Assembly (NCBI RefSeq): GCF_000981585.1 | Contig: NZ_LN831776.1 | Coordinates: 4,695,187 to 4,759,186 of the forward strand | Direction: 5' to 3' | Length of the DNA stretch: 64,000 nucleotides | From: Paenibacillus riograndensis SBR5 | Lineage (GTDB): Bacteria > Bacillota > Bacilli > Paenibacillales > Paenibacillaceae | Shown here: in pieces, positions 37,173-46,462 of the stretch | How the letters are laid out: every line of letters begins with the position of its first letter | How positions within the stretch are numbered: position 1 is the first letter of the stretch | Program-made: the position numbers and the translations under genes | The notes under the pieces: generated by a model | What the model saw: only the letters and a program-made list of their open reading frames with translations | Told to the model about the DNA's origin: nothing | Database searches by the model: none

Positions 37173-38660
37173 TTATGCCTTGGCTGAAAAACTTCCACCT
37201 TGCGAATGGCTATCCTGCTGCGTGCTTGCAACCCATTCTTTCCATTCGCCATTCAGTTCAGCGGCAAGCACCGCATCACCGATTTCCTCCGTGCGTTCTT
37301 TGGAACGTCTTTCCTGCTGCTGACTGCCGGAACCGGCTCCACGTCCCTGCTGGCTTCCATTATATTGGGACTGCAGTGGTGTATTATTTTGGGTAACCTC
37401 CAATTTTTCAACTTGAAGACCCTGATGCTGCAATGCTGATCTGAGCTGGCTCATCTGCTGTTCCAGCATATCTTTGGCTCCGGCATGCTCAGTTAAGAAC
37501 TGGGCAACCAAATGGCCGTTTTGCATCGTGATTTTAACATCCACCTGCCCAAGATTCTCAGGGAACAGTGTAATTGTCGCCTCAGCCACTCCGCCTTTTT
37601 TGACAATCTCCAGTTTGCCTGTTATGAACGAGGTCATCTCACTAGCAAACTGATGTACAGGAACCGGTGGTGTCACTGCTTTAAGCGGCGCAGTAATTCC
37701 ACCTCTCAACGACAGCTGCCCCGCAGTTATGACTTCATGGTTCTCTTCAGCCGGTTTTGCTCCAGCCAAGACTTCAGTTTCCGCTCCATCCTTAGAAGCA
37801 TCTGCTGTTAGAGCCGCTTTAGCCAGTGGTGCAGCAACCATATCTGCCTCATCATCTGCTGTTACTGTTGCAGCTGGAACCGCTGTGGTATTCTCAGTTG
37901 CTGCTGCAGTAGCGGGACTGGTGCGGATGTCAGTAGAGACTGGAGCTTTCACCTTTACCTCCACTTTGGAATCCGTTTCGGTCACTGGCTTCAAAACTAC
38001 TGGTGCAGCGTCAGTGCTGACAGCCGGTTTTGCCTTAGCTTTATGGTCAGGGACCACCGTATCCGCCAGAATCGCTGTAAAATTATTCAACAGGGCAATT
38101 CCCGCCGAGGCTGTTGGTTCATTCCCCTCTGCGGCAGCTTGCTTAACCAGGCTAACCAGACTGTTAAGCTCGTCCTGGACGGCAAAGCGCAGCGTCTCGG
38201 GATTCTGTGCAAGTGGAGATAGCGTTTCAGCAGGGATACTTCCTGCTTCGGTGCTTCCCTCAGAAGGAGCGCTTCCTGATAATAGAGCAGATACCTGGAG
38301 CAGCCATCCTTGAAGTGCAGCCATCAGTGCAGGTTCACTGCTAATGTCTTCATCCAGCTTCTCCACATCTTCCGTAAGACCCTGCAGCAGCTCGGCGCTT
38401 TTGGCTGTAGCATCGGTGCTTGTTTCTTCACCAGCTGCTTGTACAGCGTTCATTAGACCTTGCAATAGTGAAGCCAAATTCCCCAGTACCGCCGGCGCTG
38501 CCGTTTCTGTGGCTTGCGCTGCGCCCATGCTCTGAACAAGAGTCTGGGCAAAAGGTGCCGCTGATGCTGTCCCAGCGGCTGTACCCGCGCCTGCAGCAGT
38601 TGATGTCCCTGTGGCAGCAGCTTTATTCCCGCCACTCATTGTTTGAACGACTAAACTCAT
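37173..38660 (-). CDS. fliK: Flagellar hook-length control protein FliK
   Basis: The 495-residue protein is Ala/Thr/Val-rich through most of its length, with a folded C-terminal domain (ITLFPENLGQVDVKITMQNG, QFLTEHAGAKDMLEQQMSQL) that is the FliK export-switch domain. It measures hook length and triggers the FlhB switch. It lies between the MotE-like gene and flgD. A second FliK-like gene is at 60738-62891. Confidence 0.93.
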   Translation of the reverse strand: MSLVVQTMSGGNKAAATGTSTAAGAGTAAGTASAAPFAQTLVQSMGAAQATETAAPAVLGNLASLLQGLMNAVQAAGEETSTDATAKSAELLQGLTEDVEKLDEDISSEPALMAALQGWLLQVSALLSGSAPSEGSTEAGSIPAETLSPLAQNPETLRFAVQDELNSLVSLVKQAAAEGNEPTASAGIALLNNFTAILADTVVPDHKAKAKPAVSTDAAPVVLKPVTETDSKVEVKVKAPVSTDIRTSPATAAATENTTAVPAATVTADDEADMVAAPLAKAALTADASKDGAETEVLAGAKPAEENHEVITAGQLSLRGGITAPLKAVTPPVPVHQFASEMTSFITGKLEIVKKGGVAEATITLFPENLGQVDVKITMQNGHLVAQFLTEHAGAKDMLEQQMSQLRSALQHQGLQVEKLEVTQNNTPLQSQYNGSQQGRGAGSGSQQQERRSKERTEEIGDAVLAAELNGEWKEWVASTQQDSHSQGGSFSAKA

Positions 38661-38681
38661 TTTTTCACCTCCTCTCCAGTG

Positions 38682-39623
38682 TTATTTACCGCCCATCAGC
38701 CGGTTTACAACCTTAGCTGTCTGAGCACTGTCATTCTTGGTCATCTCCCCCAGAATTGAAGAGCGCACAGTGTCACTAACCGTATTCAGAATCGTGATCA
38801 CTTTGTCCGGGCTGATCTTGTACATCGAACCCAGCAGTGTTGCTGCATCGGCAGCCGGCATGCTAGTGAATGTCTGGTTCAGCTTCTCTTTATCCAGGTT
38901 ATTTGTTGCTGTGGTCTTTGTTGAAGCTCCCGTATCCTGCTTTAGTCTGGATTGAAGGGCTGCAATAGCCATATCGGTTGAATTTGTAGTTTCTTTTAGC
39001 TTAATGGAGACATCCGCAGCTTTTTTGGGATCCATTTTTTCTAATATAGCTGTTTTGCTGGCATTATTCATTACACTGAAGATTTGCACCATTTCATCTG
39101 TGGTCAAATTCTCCATGATTGGCGCAGCTTTGGAGGCTTTCATCCCCGCATACAGCTTGGCCAGATCTTTCACCTGCTTCACATAGGGATCATCTGTCTC
39201 CTCTGTACCTGCTTCTGCAGCTGCGGCTTCTTCCTTCATACCGTCAATCTGCTTCTGCAGTGCTTCAGCTTTCGTGGCCTGGGCTGCGGTATCTTCGTTC
39301 GCCTTCTTAAGCTGCTCGCTTTGTGCCGCCAGCTGAGACTTAAGCTCCTTGATCGTCTTATCAGAACTTGCTGCCTGCTCTTCAGCCTGCTGTTTCGGGT
39401 CGGTTGCTTCATCAGCAGATTGCGGGGGGTCAGGCACCCATTTCTCCACAACCGGAATCTTGTTCGCAATGGCCAGAACGTTGTTGCGGATATCCATATT
39501 AAACAGAGTTAACAGTACCCCAAGCAGGACAAGGGTAAAGATGATCGGTATCATCAAAAATAAAAACTTTTCAAATTTACTTGCTGACCCTTCAGTTTCA
39601 AATTCCATATCATTGTTAGCCAC
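38682..39623 (-). CDS. YlxF-type flagellar protein (MotE/MgtE N-domain superfamily)
   Basis: The 313-residue protein has one membrane segment (about 20-44), a coiled coil (about 80-135), and a C-terminal helical domain (YAGMKASKAAPIMENLTTDE, LEKMDPKKAADVSIKL) of the MotE/MgtE-N superfamily. Position between fliJ and fliK matches Bacillus YlxF. A role in stator or basal body assembly is inferred from the superfamily. Confidence 0.88.
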   Translation of the reverse strand: MANNDMEFETEGSASKFEKFLFLMIPIIFTLVLLGVLLTLFNMDIRNNVLAIANKIPVVEKWVPDPPQSADEATDPKQQAEEQAASSDKTIKELKSQLAAQSEQLKKANEDTAAQATKAEALQKQIDGMKEEAAAAEAGTEETDDPYVKQVKDLAKLYAGMKASKAAPIMENLTTDEMVQIFSVMNNASKTAILEKMDPKKAADVSIKLKETTNSTDMAIAALQSRLKQDTGASTKTTATNNLDKEKLNQTFTSMPAADAATLLGSMYKISPDKVITILNTVSDTVRSSILGEMTKNDSAQTAKVVNRLMGGK

Positions 39624-39641
39624 TAGCGGAAACCTCCTGGG

Positions 39642-40085
39642 TTAGAGGGATTTCATCGCGAAGCGGACGGTAGCCATCTCATCCAGTTCGTTTTGTTCCC
39701 GTAAAATCATACTCTGCTGAAATGCGGTCTGGGCTTTGTCTTTAGCCTTCAGCCACACCTTCTCATCCAGCACTTTCGTGCTGAGGTGATTCTGCTTGTG
39801 CTGAACTTCAACATGCGCACGGCTGATATCCGAGTGTTTGCGCGCAATGCAGTGGTCCAGATAATCGACATAATCCTGCATCTCACGCAGCTTGGACATC
39901 GGCGTTTTCTGTTCAGCCGCATGCTGCAGTGCCAGCATCAGTCCGCGGCGTTGCTCCAGCAAGTCCTCAAGACTTTTTTCCTGGGCTTGAAGTTCTCCGA
40001 GGGCGCTTGACAGCATCCACTCTGCCTGTGTTTTTTCATTTGCTTTCAAGTCCACAACTTTTTGAAAAGTGTAATGAAATCTCAT
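39642..40085 (-). CDS. fliJ: Flagellar export chaperone/stalk FliJ
   Basis: The 147-residue protein is a long two-helix coiled coil starting MRFHYTFQKVVDLKANEKTQ. FliJ forms the stalk of the FliI ATPase. AAGGAG ten bases before the ATG at 40085 is favoured over a TTG two codons earlier, and gives the Bacillus length. It lies 6 bp after fliI. Confidence 0.93.
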   Translation of the reverse strand: MRFHYTFQKVVDLKANEKTQAEWMLSSALGELQAQEKSLEDLLEQRRGLMLALQHAAEQKTPMSKLREMQDYVDYLDHCIARKHSDISRAHVEVQHKQNHLSTKVLDEKVWLKAKDKAQTAFQQSMILREQNELDEMATVRFAMKSL

Positions 40086-40091
40086 GATCAA

Positions 40092-41405
40092 TCAACTCCT
40101 TGAGAACTGGGAAATTAAAGACTCTTGGACCTCGGCCAGCGTGACCTTTTCGTTTACCTTCTGCTTGGTGAAATTCCATATGCTGTCAATGTAATGTATA
40201 GACTCATCGATCTGGGCATTGGAGCCTCTTTGGTAGGCACCGATGTTAATCAAATCTTCCGAATCCTTGTATACAGCCATGAGCCGCTTTACGTTCTCAG
40301 CCGCAGCAATCTGTTCCTCGGGAGCAATATCCTTCATGACGCGGCTGATGCTGGAGAGAACATCAATGGCTGGAAAATGTCCCTTATTGGCAATATTCCG
40401 GTTCAGTACAATATGTCCATCCAGGATTCCGCGCACTGCGTCAGCAATAGGCTCATTCATATCGTCACCATCCACGAGCACTGTGTAAAAAGCGGTAATC
40501 GATCCCGTAGGTCCGGTTCCGGCCCGCTCAAGCAGCTTCGGAAGGCTGGCAAACACCGAGGGAGTGTACCCTCTCATTGCCGGCGGTTCTCCAACCGCCA
40601 GTCCCACCTCACGCTGCGCCATGGCATACCGTGTGACTGAATCCATCATCAGCATGACATTCAAGCCCCGGTCGCGAAAATATTCGGCAATCGTTGTGGC
40701 AATGAGCGCGCCTTTAATGCGGATAAGCGCCGGCTGGTCAGAGGTGGCGACTACAACGACTGACCGCTGCAATCCTTCCGGACCGAGGTCGCGTTCAATG
40801 AAGTCCAGCACCTCTCTGCCCCGTTCACCAATTAAGGCAATCACATTCACATCTGCAGATGTATTGCGGGCGATCATGCCCATCAATGTGCTCTTGCCGA
40901 CCCCTGATCCGGCAAAGATGCCTACACGCTGGCCTTTGCCTATGGTGAGCAATCCGTCGATGGCTCTGACCCCAATACTGATCGGCTCCTGCACCCTGGG
41001 GCGGTTCAGCGGATTGGATGGAATGTTGAACGTTGAACTGTGCGGCATGCGCGCCGGAATGAGCGAGCCGTCAAGCGGCTGTCCCAACCCGTCAAGAACC
41101 TTGCCCAGCAGCTCCGAGCCCACCTGTACACTCAGAGGCTTGCCTGTACCCACAACATCACAGCCCGGCCCTATGGCTTGCAGTTCACCTAACGGCATCA
41201 ACAGCACCTTGTTGTCACGAAAGCCTACAACTTCAGCCTGCAGCGGTTTGTTGCCTTTGGCCGGATAGATATAGCATACATCACCGATACTCGCATCCGG
41301 TCCTTCCGACTCCACCATCAGCCCGATCACCTGAGTCACTTTGCCATTGATTCTGACCGGGTCAAAATTCCGCAGCTGCTCCTTATACCGTCCGCTGTCA
41401 AGCAT
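40092..41405 (-). CDS. fliI: Flagellar export ATPase FliI
   Basis: The 437-residue F1-beta-like ATPase has the Walker A motif GIFAGSGVGKSTLMGMIARN, Walker B region (LNVMLMMDSVTRYAMAQRE), and the C-terminal domain. It energises substrate unfolding at the export gate. In-frame ATGs lie 4 and 8 codons upstream, but GGGGAAG before the ATG at 41405 and the 438-residue Bacillus length support this one. It overlaps fliH by 8 bases. Confidence 0.96.
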   Translation of the reverse strand: MLDSGRYKEQLRNFDPVRINGKVTQVIGLMVESEGPDASIGDVCYIYPAKGNKPLQAEVVGFRDNKVLLMPLGELQAIGPGCDVVGTGKPLSVQVGSELLGKVLDGLGQPLDGSLIPARMPHSSTFNIPSNPLNRPRVQEPISIGVRAIDGLLTIGKGQRVGIFAGSGVGKSTLMGMIARNTSADVNVIALIGERGREVLDFIERDLGPEGLQRSVVVVATSDQPALIRIKGALIATTIAEYFRDRGLNVMLMMDSVTRYAMAQREVGLAVGEPPAMRGYTPSVFASLPKLLERAGTGPTGSITAFYTVLVDGDDMNEPIADAVRGILDGHIVLNRNIANKGHFPAIDVLSSISRVMKDIAPEEQIAAAENVKRLMAVYKDSEDLINIGAYQRGSNAQIDESIHYIDSIWNFTKQKVNEKVTLAEVQESLISQFSRS

Positions 41406-42249
41406 CGTCTTCCCCATTTCTGTTCTCATCGGTATCCAGTGCGATCCGGATCAGCTCTTTTTTGATTTCAGCGAGCTGTGTATCAATTCGCGCATCAATA
41501 CTTCCAAAAGAAGAACGGATGACGCATCCGTGATCCTTTACAGTTGAGTCAGGCAGAATTTGCAGCTCCGCCTGAGAATCCACTGCCATTGCCAGTTCTT
41601 CCCTGGCGGCATTGACAAAGGAGAACTGTGCCGGGGACACACATAATGAAATCAGTCCCTGCTCGCGTTTGCGGGCAAGATTCTTGCGGATCAGATCCAT
41701 GGCAAATTGCGGCTCCACGGTCAGCTGCTTGTCCACAATCTTCTCGGCAATACTGCAGCTAAGCTCTACCAGAAAAGGCTCAGCCTCTTGAATAATAACC
41801 TCTTTGGCCCGATAAGCCTCCTGGAGAACCTGTCTTGCTTCCTCCATCATCTCGGCCATTTTCCGCGACATTTCCAGTTCAGCCTGTGCCTGTCCCTCTT
41901 GGTATCCCTGTTGATAGGCTTCCGATTTGACGGCCTCGACAAGATGCTCATCCTGTTCCCTGCGCTGCCGCCACCACTCTTCAGCCTCTGTCCGTGCCGA
42001 TTCTACAATATTCTCAGCTTCCTGTGCCGCGTCTCGGACCTGTCCTTCGGCAAACTCCTGTGCATCCTTCAGCATTTGCTTGCGGGCCTGTTCCGCCTCT
42101 TCTCTGGCAGAATCCTGAATATGCACCTCGCCTGCCGCCTCATCCGAAGCAATCGACTCCTCAGTCAGGCCTGCATACTGCCTGGCTTGTTCCAGCCGTT
42201 TGAGAACATCAACCGGAACATACTGTGAATGTTTGATCAGCCTAGACAA
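41398..42249 (-). CDS. fliH: Flagellar assembly protein FliH
   Basis: The 283-residue protein is mostly a charged coiled coil rich in Glu/Ala/Gln (about 50-150), with a C-terminal domain binding FliI. FliH regulates the ATPase and links it to the C-ring. AGGAG nine bases before TTG (42247-42249) gives the start MSRLIKHSQYVPV; an upstream ATG lies right on the ribosome binding site. It overlaps fliG by 8 bases. Confidence 0.92.
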   Translation of the reverse strand: MSRLIKHSQYVPVDVLKRLEQARQYAGLTEESIASDEAAGEVHIQDSAREEAEQARKQMLKDAQEFAEGQVRDAAQEAENIVESARTEAEEWWRQRREQDEHLVEAVKSEAYQQGYQEGQAQAELEMSRKMAEMMEEARQVLQEAYRAKEVIIQEAEPFLVELSCSIAEKIVDKQLTVEPQFAMDLIRKNLARKREQGLISLCVSPAQFSFVNAAREELAMAVDSQAELQILPDSTVKDHGCVIRSSFGSIDARIDTQLAEIKKELIRIALDTDENRNGEDDA

Positions 42250-43258
42250 TGATGTCATCTCCTCCGCCACGGGCGATGATTATTTCACCTGATTCTTCAA
42301 GTCTGCGGATCGTTCCTACGATGCGTGTCTGAGCTTCCTCGACATCACGCAGCCGTACCGGACCCATATATTCCATTTCTTCGCGGAAGGTTTCGGCCAT
42401 CCGCTTCGACATGTTGCGGAAAATAACGTCCCGCACTTCCTCGCTGGCCACCTTGAGCGCCAGCTGCAAATCGGCATTTTCGATATCGCGGATAATCCGC
42501 TGGATCGAACGGTTGTCCACGTTGACGATATCCTCGAAGACGAACATCCGCTTTTTGATTTCTTCGGCAAGCTCCGGATCCTGAATTTCCAGGGAATCCA
42601 GAATCGTGCGCTCCGTACCACGGTCAACACCGTTCAGAATCTGCACAATCGATTCAATACCGCCGGCATTCGTGTAATCCTGAGTTACAGTAGCTGAGAG
42701 CTTCTGCTCCAGCACCCGCTCAATCTGAGTAACGACTTCCGGTGAGGTGCTGTCCATAATCGCAATTCTTCTGGCTACTTCAGCCTGTTTCTCCTGTGGA
42801 AGCGAGGACAGGATGGAGGCCGCCTGTTCAAATTGCAGATAAGACAAGACCAGCGCTATAGTCTGTACATTTTCATTCTGGATAAAGTTCAAAATCTGAT
42901 TAGGATCAGCCTTCCGGGCAAAATCGAATGGCCGTACCTGCAGCGTTGCCGTCAGGCGGTTGATGACTTCCATCGCCTTGCTTGAACCAAGCGCTTTCTC
43001 CAGAATTTCCTTGGCGTAATTGATACCGCCTTGTGAGATGTATTCCTGCGCGAGGCAAATTTGGTGAAATTCAGCCATAATGGACTCTTTTTCCGCACTA
43101 TCTACCTTACGGACATTGGCAATTTCCAGAGTCAGCTGTTCAATTTCCTCGTCCCTCAGATGTTTGAATATTTGCGCCGATACCTCGGGCCCTAGTGTGA
43201 TTAGCAGGATAGCCGCTTTTTGACGGCCGCTAAGCGCCTGCTGAGTCGCTTTTGCCAT
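42242..43258 (-). CDS. fliG: Flagellar motor switch protein FliG
   Basis: The 338-residue protein has an N-terminal FliF-binding domain (LSGRQKAAILLITLGPEVSA), middle domain, and C-terminal torque domain with the charged helix (VFEDIVNVDNRSIQRIIRDI). It couples stators and the rotor. AGAGGTG before the ATG at 43258 rejects a longer frame; the length equals the Bacillus protein. Confidence 0.97.
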   Translation of the reverse strand: MAKATQQALSGRQKAAILLITLGPEVSAQIFKHLRDEEIEQLTLEIANVRKVDSAEKESIMAEFHQICLAQEYISQGGINYAKEILEKALGSSKAMEVINRLTATLQVRPFDFARKADPNQILNFIQNENVQTIALVLSYLQFEQAASILSSLPQEKQAEVARRIAIMDSTSPEVVTQIERVLEQKLSATVTQDYTNAGGIESIVQILNGVDRGTERTILDSLEIQDPELAEEIKKRMFVFEDIVNVDNRSIQRIIRDIENADLQLALKVASEEVRDVIFRNMSKRMAETFREEMEYMGPVRLRDVEEAQTRIVGTIRRLEESGEIIIARGGGDDIIV

Positions 43259-43262
43259 TAGT

Positions 43263-44849
43263 TCACCTCTGTTCATCTGCTAGCCAAGTACGCAGCAGAT
43301 TTACGAATTCATCCGGCTTCTTCTTGGCCAGACTTTCCAGTTGCTTGCGAACCTGACTTTCGTTCGTCATGCTATCCATATTAATGGACGGGAATTCTGT
43401 AGGAACCTGAAGCGGAATATCTTCTTCCACCTCTTCTTCCTGCTTCTTGCGGTTGCGGTAGATCATATATCCGACCCCTGCGCCAACCAGCAAAGCAGCT
43501 GCAGCAATTGCCCAGATCATCCACGTTGCAAGCCCGCCTGAAGCCGTATTGGCATCCGTGCTTCCAAATTGTTGGGAGTATACCGAAACTTTTTTGGCTA
43601 AGTCCGCGTCTGTATAAGAGACACCTGAATCCGCCAGAGAAGCACGTACGATATTCACCAAAATATTCTGAATTGCTGCTGATGTAGTATCATCCAAAGT
43701 ATTTTGTCCGGTAGGTGGTTCAACCGCAACATTTATGGTTAAATCTTTAACAGAGTAAGGACTTGCAATAATATCTTTAGTGATATGGTTCACTTCAAAG
43801 TTTCTTGTCTCCGAAGACTCCTCAGATGAAGAAGTTCCCGAGCCCGTATCCGATGGATAACCCGCAACATCTTGCGAGCCTGTACCTGCTACTCCTCCGG
43901 TAGTGTTTCCCTGACCAGAATAGGTATTGCTGATAATCTGCGAGCTGATCTCAATCCCTTTCATATTTTCCGCATCTACCGGTGTGACTAGTTTCTCCTG
44001 GCGATTCTCCTTGTCAAAATTCAACTGTGAGAAGACCAGAACATCTACTTTATCTGGACCTGTGAGCGTACTAAGGAATTGTTTCACATTCTTTTTAACT
44101 TCTTCCTCAAATTTCTTTTTGAGGGCAAAGTTTTCTTCAACCTGGCTGGAAACTCCCGCCTGCCCGCCCTTGGCCGTCGGCATTAATTCGATTTCATTGT
44201 TGGCAATCGTAATGTTGTCGATCGGCAGATTCGGAACTGCGGTCTTCACTAGGTTGAAATAACCGTCAATATTGTCTTGTGTAGGTCTAAAGCCAGGATC
44301 GAAGCTAAGCACGACCGAAGCAGAAGCCTGCTCCTGGTTCTCTTGTGAGGCAAATACGGTTTCCTTTGGCAGGTTGATCAGGACCTTGGCATCCTTGATC
44401 CCCTGCATCCGTCTCATAAGCTGCTCTACTTCACCGTTCAATGCATTGTTATATTTAACATTGAATTCGCTGTCTGTAGTGCCGATCATCGACGATGACT
44501 CATCGAAAACCTTATAACCGATGGAACCGCCTTGTACGATTCCCTGCGAGCCAATATCCACTTTGACACGGGCCGCATCCGTACTTGGCACGGAGATGCT
44601 TTTGCCATCCGGACTCAAGCGGTAAGAAACTCCGGCAGAATCCAGGTATTTCATTACACCGGCTGAATCAGTACTATCCAAATCCTGAAAAGCCACTTCG
44701 TATTCCGTTTTTGACAATTGCATCGTTAAGACCACGATTATGATTATGATGATAAACAGGGTAGAGAAAAATAGTATTTTCTGTTTACCGCTGAATCTGT
44801 TCCAATACTGGGTTACCCTTTCCCGGTACTGGGCAAATCTTTCATTCAC
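43263..44849 (-). CDS. fliF: Flagellar MS-ring protein FliF
   Basis: The 528-residue protein has membrane segments near residues 27-46 and 443-465, a periplasmic-side YscJ/FliF domain between them (VEQLMRRMQGIKDAKVLINL), and a C-terminal FliG-binding tail. The start is GTG (44847-44849) after GGGGTG. It is the base on which the flagellum is built; order fliE-fliF-fliG is standard. Confidence 0.96.
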   Translation of the reverse strand: MNERFAQYRERVTQYWNRFSGKQKILFFSTLFIIIIIIVVLTMQLSKTEYEVAFQDLDSTDSAGVMKYLDSAGVSYRLSPDGKSISVPSTDAARVKVDIGSQGIVQGGSIGYKVFDESSSMIGTTDSEFNVKYNNALNGEVEQLMRRMQGIKDAKVLINLPKETVFASQENQEQASASVVLSFDPGFRPTQDNIDGYFNLVKTAVPNLPIDNITIANNEIELMPTAKGGQAGVSSQVEENFALKKKFEEEVKKNVKQFLSTLTGPDKVDVLVFSQLNFDKENRQEKLVTPVDAENMKGIEISSQIISNTYSGQGNTTGGVAGTGSQDVAGYPSDTGSGTSSSEESSETRNFEVNHITKDIIASPYSVKDLTINVAVEPPTGQNTLDDTTSAAIQNILVNIVRASLADSGVSYTDADLAKKVSVYSQQFGSTDANTASGGLATWMIWAIAAAALLVGAGVGYMIYRNRKKQEEEVEEDIPLQVPTEFPSINMDSMTNESQVRKQLESLAKKKPDEFVNLLRTWLADEQR

Positions 44850-44883
44850 AGTGTCACCCCATCCGAAACTTAACTAGGATTAT

Positions 44884-45192
44884 TTAGATTTGAGTTCTCA
44901 TAATTTCCTGATAGGCTTCAATTACTTTGTTCCGGACTTGTGTAGTCAACTGCAAACTCAGCAATGCCTGTTGGGAAGAAATCATAGCTTGATCAATATT
45001 GACCTCACCCAGGATGAACTTGTTACTCATATCTTTTGCCTGCTGTTCTTGATTTGCTACCTGTTCCAAAGCATTCTGTAAATAAGCGCCAAAGTTCTGT
45101 CCCGAACCTTCTGATGGTAATGACTCAGCGGCTGATGTTTTCATGGCGAGCGGCTTGATAGCCTGAGCTCCAATGCTTAAATTCTGTATCAA
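44884..45192 (-). CDS. fliE: Flagellar MS-ring/rod adaptor FliE
   Basis: The 102-residue protein has the family pattern FILGEVNIDQAMISSQQALL and the C-terminal RNKVIEAYQEIMRTQI. It connects the MS-ring to the rod. The TTG at 45192 is preceded by GGGAGGG with six bases between; the ATG at 45210 has no ribosome binding site. It lies 28 bp after flgC. Confidence 0.94.
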   Translation of the reverse strand: MIQNLSIGAQAIKPLAMKTSAAESLPSEGSGQNFGAYLQNALEQVANQEQQAKDMSNKFILGEVNIDQAMISSQQALLSLQLTTQVRNKVIEAYQEIMRTQI

Positions 45193-45220
45193 CACTTTCC
45201 CTCCCGGCATGTTCTAAATT

Positions 45221-45670
45221 TTACCGCCCGATTTCGAGCGCTTTGGTTACCATACCCTTCGATGCATTAAGCATCGTGACATTGGCATCATAAGATCGGG
45301 ACGCAGACAGCATGTCCACCATTTCTTTGGTTATATCCACATTTGGCATATATACATAACCATCAGCATCTGCATCCGGATGGCTTGGGTTGTATACAGG
45401 CTTCAGAGGAGAAGAATCCTCGATGATCGACTGTACCTTCACACCCTGGCTGCCATCGCTGTTCATCTTGGAATTCAAGATGTTGGAGAAGCTGTCGTTC
45501 TGGTTTGTTTCCAGTACAACCAATTTCCGCCGGTAAGGTACTGCCTTGCCATCAACCACTGAAGCTCTTGTTGTCTCTGCATTGGCAATATTGGAGGAAA
45601 TCACGTCCATTCTCAGCCGCTGGGCGGTTAATGCTGAAGCACTGATTCCAAAACTGCTGCCAAAATTCAT
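45221..45670 (-). CDS. flgC: Flagellar proximal rod protein FlgC
   Basis: The 149-residue protein has the rod N-motif RLRMDVISSNIANAETTR, YMPNVDITKEMVDMLSASRS and a C-terminal helix (NVTMLNASKGMVTKALEI). It forms the proximal rod with FlgB. It lies 6 bp after flgB. Confidence 0.97.
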   Translation of the reverse strand: MNFGSSFGISASALTAQRLRMDVISSNIANAETTRASVVDGKAVPYRRKLVVLETNQNDSFSNILNSKMNSDGSQGVKVQSIIEDSSPLKPVYNPSHPDADADGYVYMPNVDITKEMVDMLSASRSYDANVTMLNASKGMVTKALEIGR

Positions 45671-45676
45671 TGTTTG

Positions 45677-46084
45677 CTACCTCCCTTCAACTACTGTTCG
45701 CATCATTGTGATCTGGCTGTTCAACTGCGCCACATATGAATTGTACCTGAGCTGGTTCTCTGCGCTTAACGCCTGCTCCCGGTCCATATCCACATTATTG
45801 TCGTTATTGTTCATAGAAGTTGTTTCATCGGTACTGACTGTTGCTGTTGGTACAATAGTACCTGTCCCGAATTGGAAGTGCCGGGAATCTGTCACCTTTG
45901 CATTCAGTGTGGACTTAAGACCGTTCTCCTGCTGCTGTAAATAGCTCTCAAAATTAACATCAGAGCGTTTGAAATTCGGAGTGTCGGCGTTGGCTACGTT
46001 ATTTGCCAGCACACTTTGTCGTTTGGTGGCGGCATCAAGGCCTCCCTGCAATCTTTGAAAACTGACGCTGTTCAATAAACCCAA
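45677..46084 (-). CDS. flgB: Flagellar proximal rod protein FlgB; first gene of the fla/che run
   Basis: The 135-residue protein has the rod N-motif KRQSVLANNVANADTPNFKR and the C-terminal ENQLRYNSYVAQLNSQITMM. AGGGGG seven bases before TTG (46082-46084) gives the start MGLLNSVSFQRLQ. It is the first gene of the fla/che run; a 378-bp gap upstream must hold the operon promoter. Confidence 0.96.
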   Translation of the reverse strand: MGLLNSVSFQRLQGGLDAATKRQSVLANNVANADTPNFKRSDVNFESYLQQQENGLKSTLNAKVTDSRHFQFGTGTIVPTATVSTDETTSMNNNDNNVDMDREQALSAENQLRYNSYVAQLNSQITMMRTVVEGR

Positions 46085-46153
46085 TGGAAATCCCCCTTCC
46101 AAAGCTTTTGTTCTGAAATGAATTCCACAAACTTCTTAAGAATTCCTGCTTGA

Positions 46154-46162
46154 TTCGACAAA
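46154..46162 (-). promoter_or_regulatory. Spo0A box-like sequence upstream of flgB
   Basis: The minus strand reads TTTTTTGTCGAATC, containing TTTGTCGAA, which matches the core of the Bacillus Spo0A box (TTGTCGAA). It is about 70 bp upstream of flgB and downstream of the candidate promoter, a place where binding would repress. One short site can arise by chance. Confidence 0.45.
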
Positions 46163-46202
46163 AAAGGATAAAATTCTTCCTAACTTACCGAATATAGGTC
46201 GA

Positions 46203-46231
46203 AAGATGTCGATGGACGAAATAAATGTCAA
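46203..46231 (-). promoter_or_regulatory. Candidate fla/che operon promoter
   Basis: A perfect -35 TTGACA (46226-46231) is followed after 17 bases by CATCTT, a poor -10. A TATATT occurs slightly further on but without suitable spacing. No sigma-D match is seen in this gap. This is the best candidate, not a firm one. Confidence 0.35.
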
Positions 46232-46282
46232 TCTCACATACATTGATTCTCTTAGAATTTGTATATTATTACAATAAGAAAT

Positions 46283-46313
46283 AAGCCCTATCTTTTCTGA
46301 AAAGAGAGGGCTT
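46283..46313 (-). terminator. Terminator-like inverted repeat downstream of hslU
   Basis: AAGCCCTATCTTTT (46283-46296) pairs with AAAAGAGAGGGCTT (46300-46313) with one mismatch and a three-base loop. On the minus strand it is followed by ATTTCTTATT. A T-run also lies nine bases beyond on the plus strand. It probably ends the hslVU transcript before flgB. Confidence 0.6.
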
Positions 46314-46462
46314 AAAGCATGTTTTTTCAATTATTTGACATTTTTAGCCCAAATTCTTCGGAAAAATAACATTTTATAGCACGAAATTCCCCGAAATGGG
46401 GGATTTTTTGTAAAGGCCTAATTCCTAATGCCTAAATTTTAATTATTTTGAAACTTGTCGCA

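Larger units (their letters stand above)
46085..46462. other. 378-bp AT-rich gap between hslU and flgB (control region of the fla/che operon)
   Basis: No gene is seen here. In Bacillus codY lies at this spot. The gap holds a candidate promoter (46203-46231), a 0A-box-like sequence (46154-46162), an inverted repeat likely to end the hslU transcript (46283-46313), and a short GC-rich hairpin with a T-run on the plus strand (46388-46409). Confidence 0.7.

Noticed and set aside
46388..46409. GC hairpin with a T-run on the plus strand downstream of hslU
   Set aside because: Good form, but it points against all local genes and no plus-strand transcript is evident; on the minus strand it lacks a T-run. 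The repeat at 46283-46313 is the better hslU terminator.
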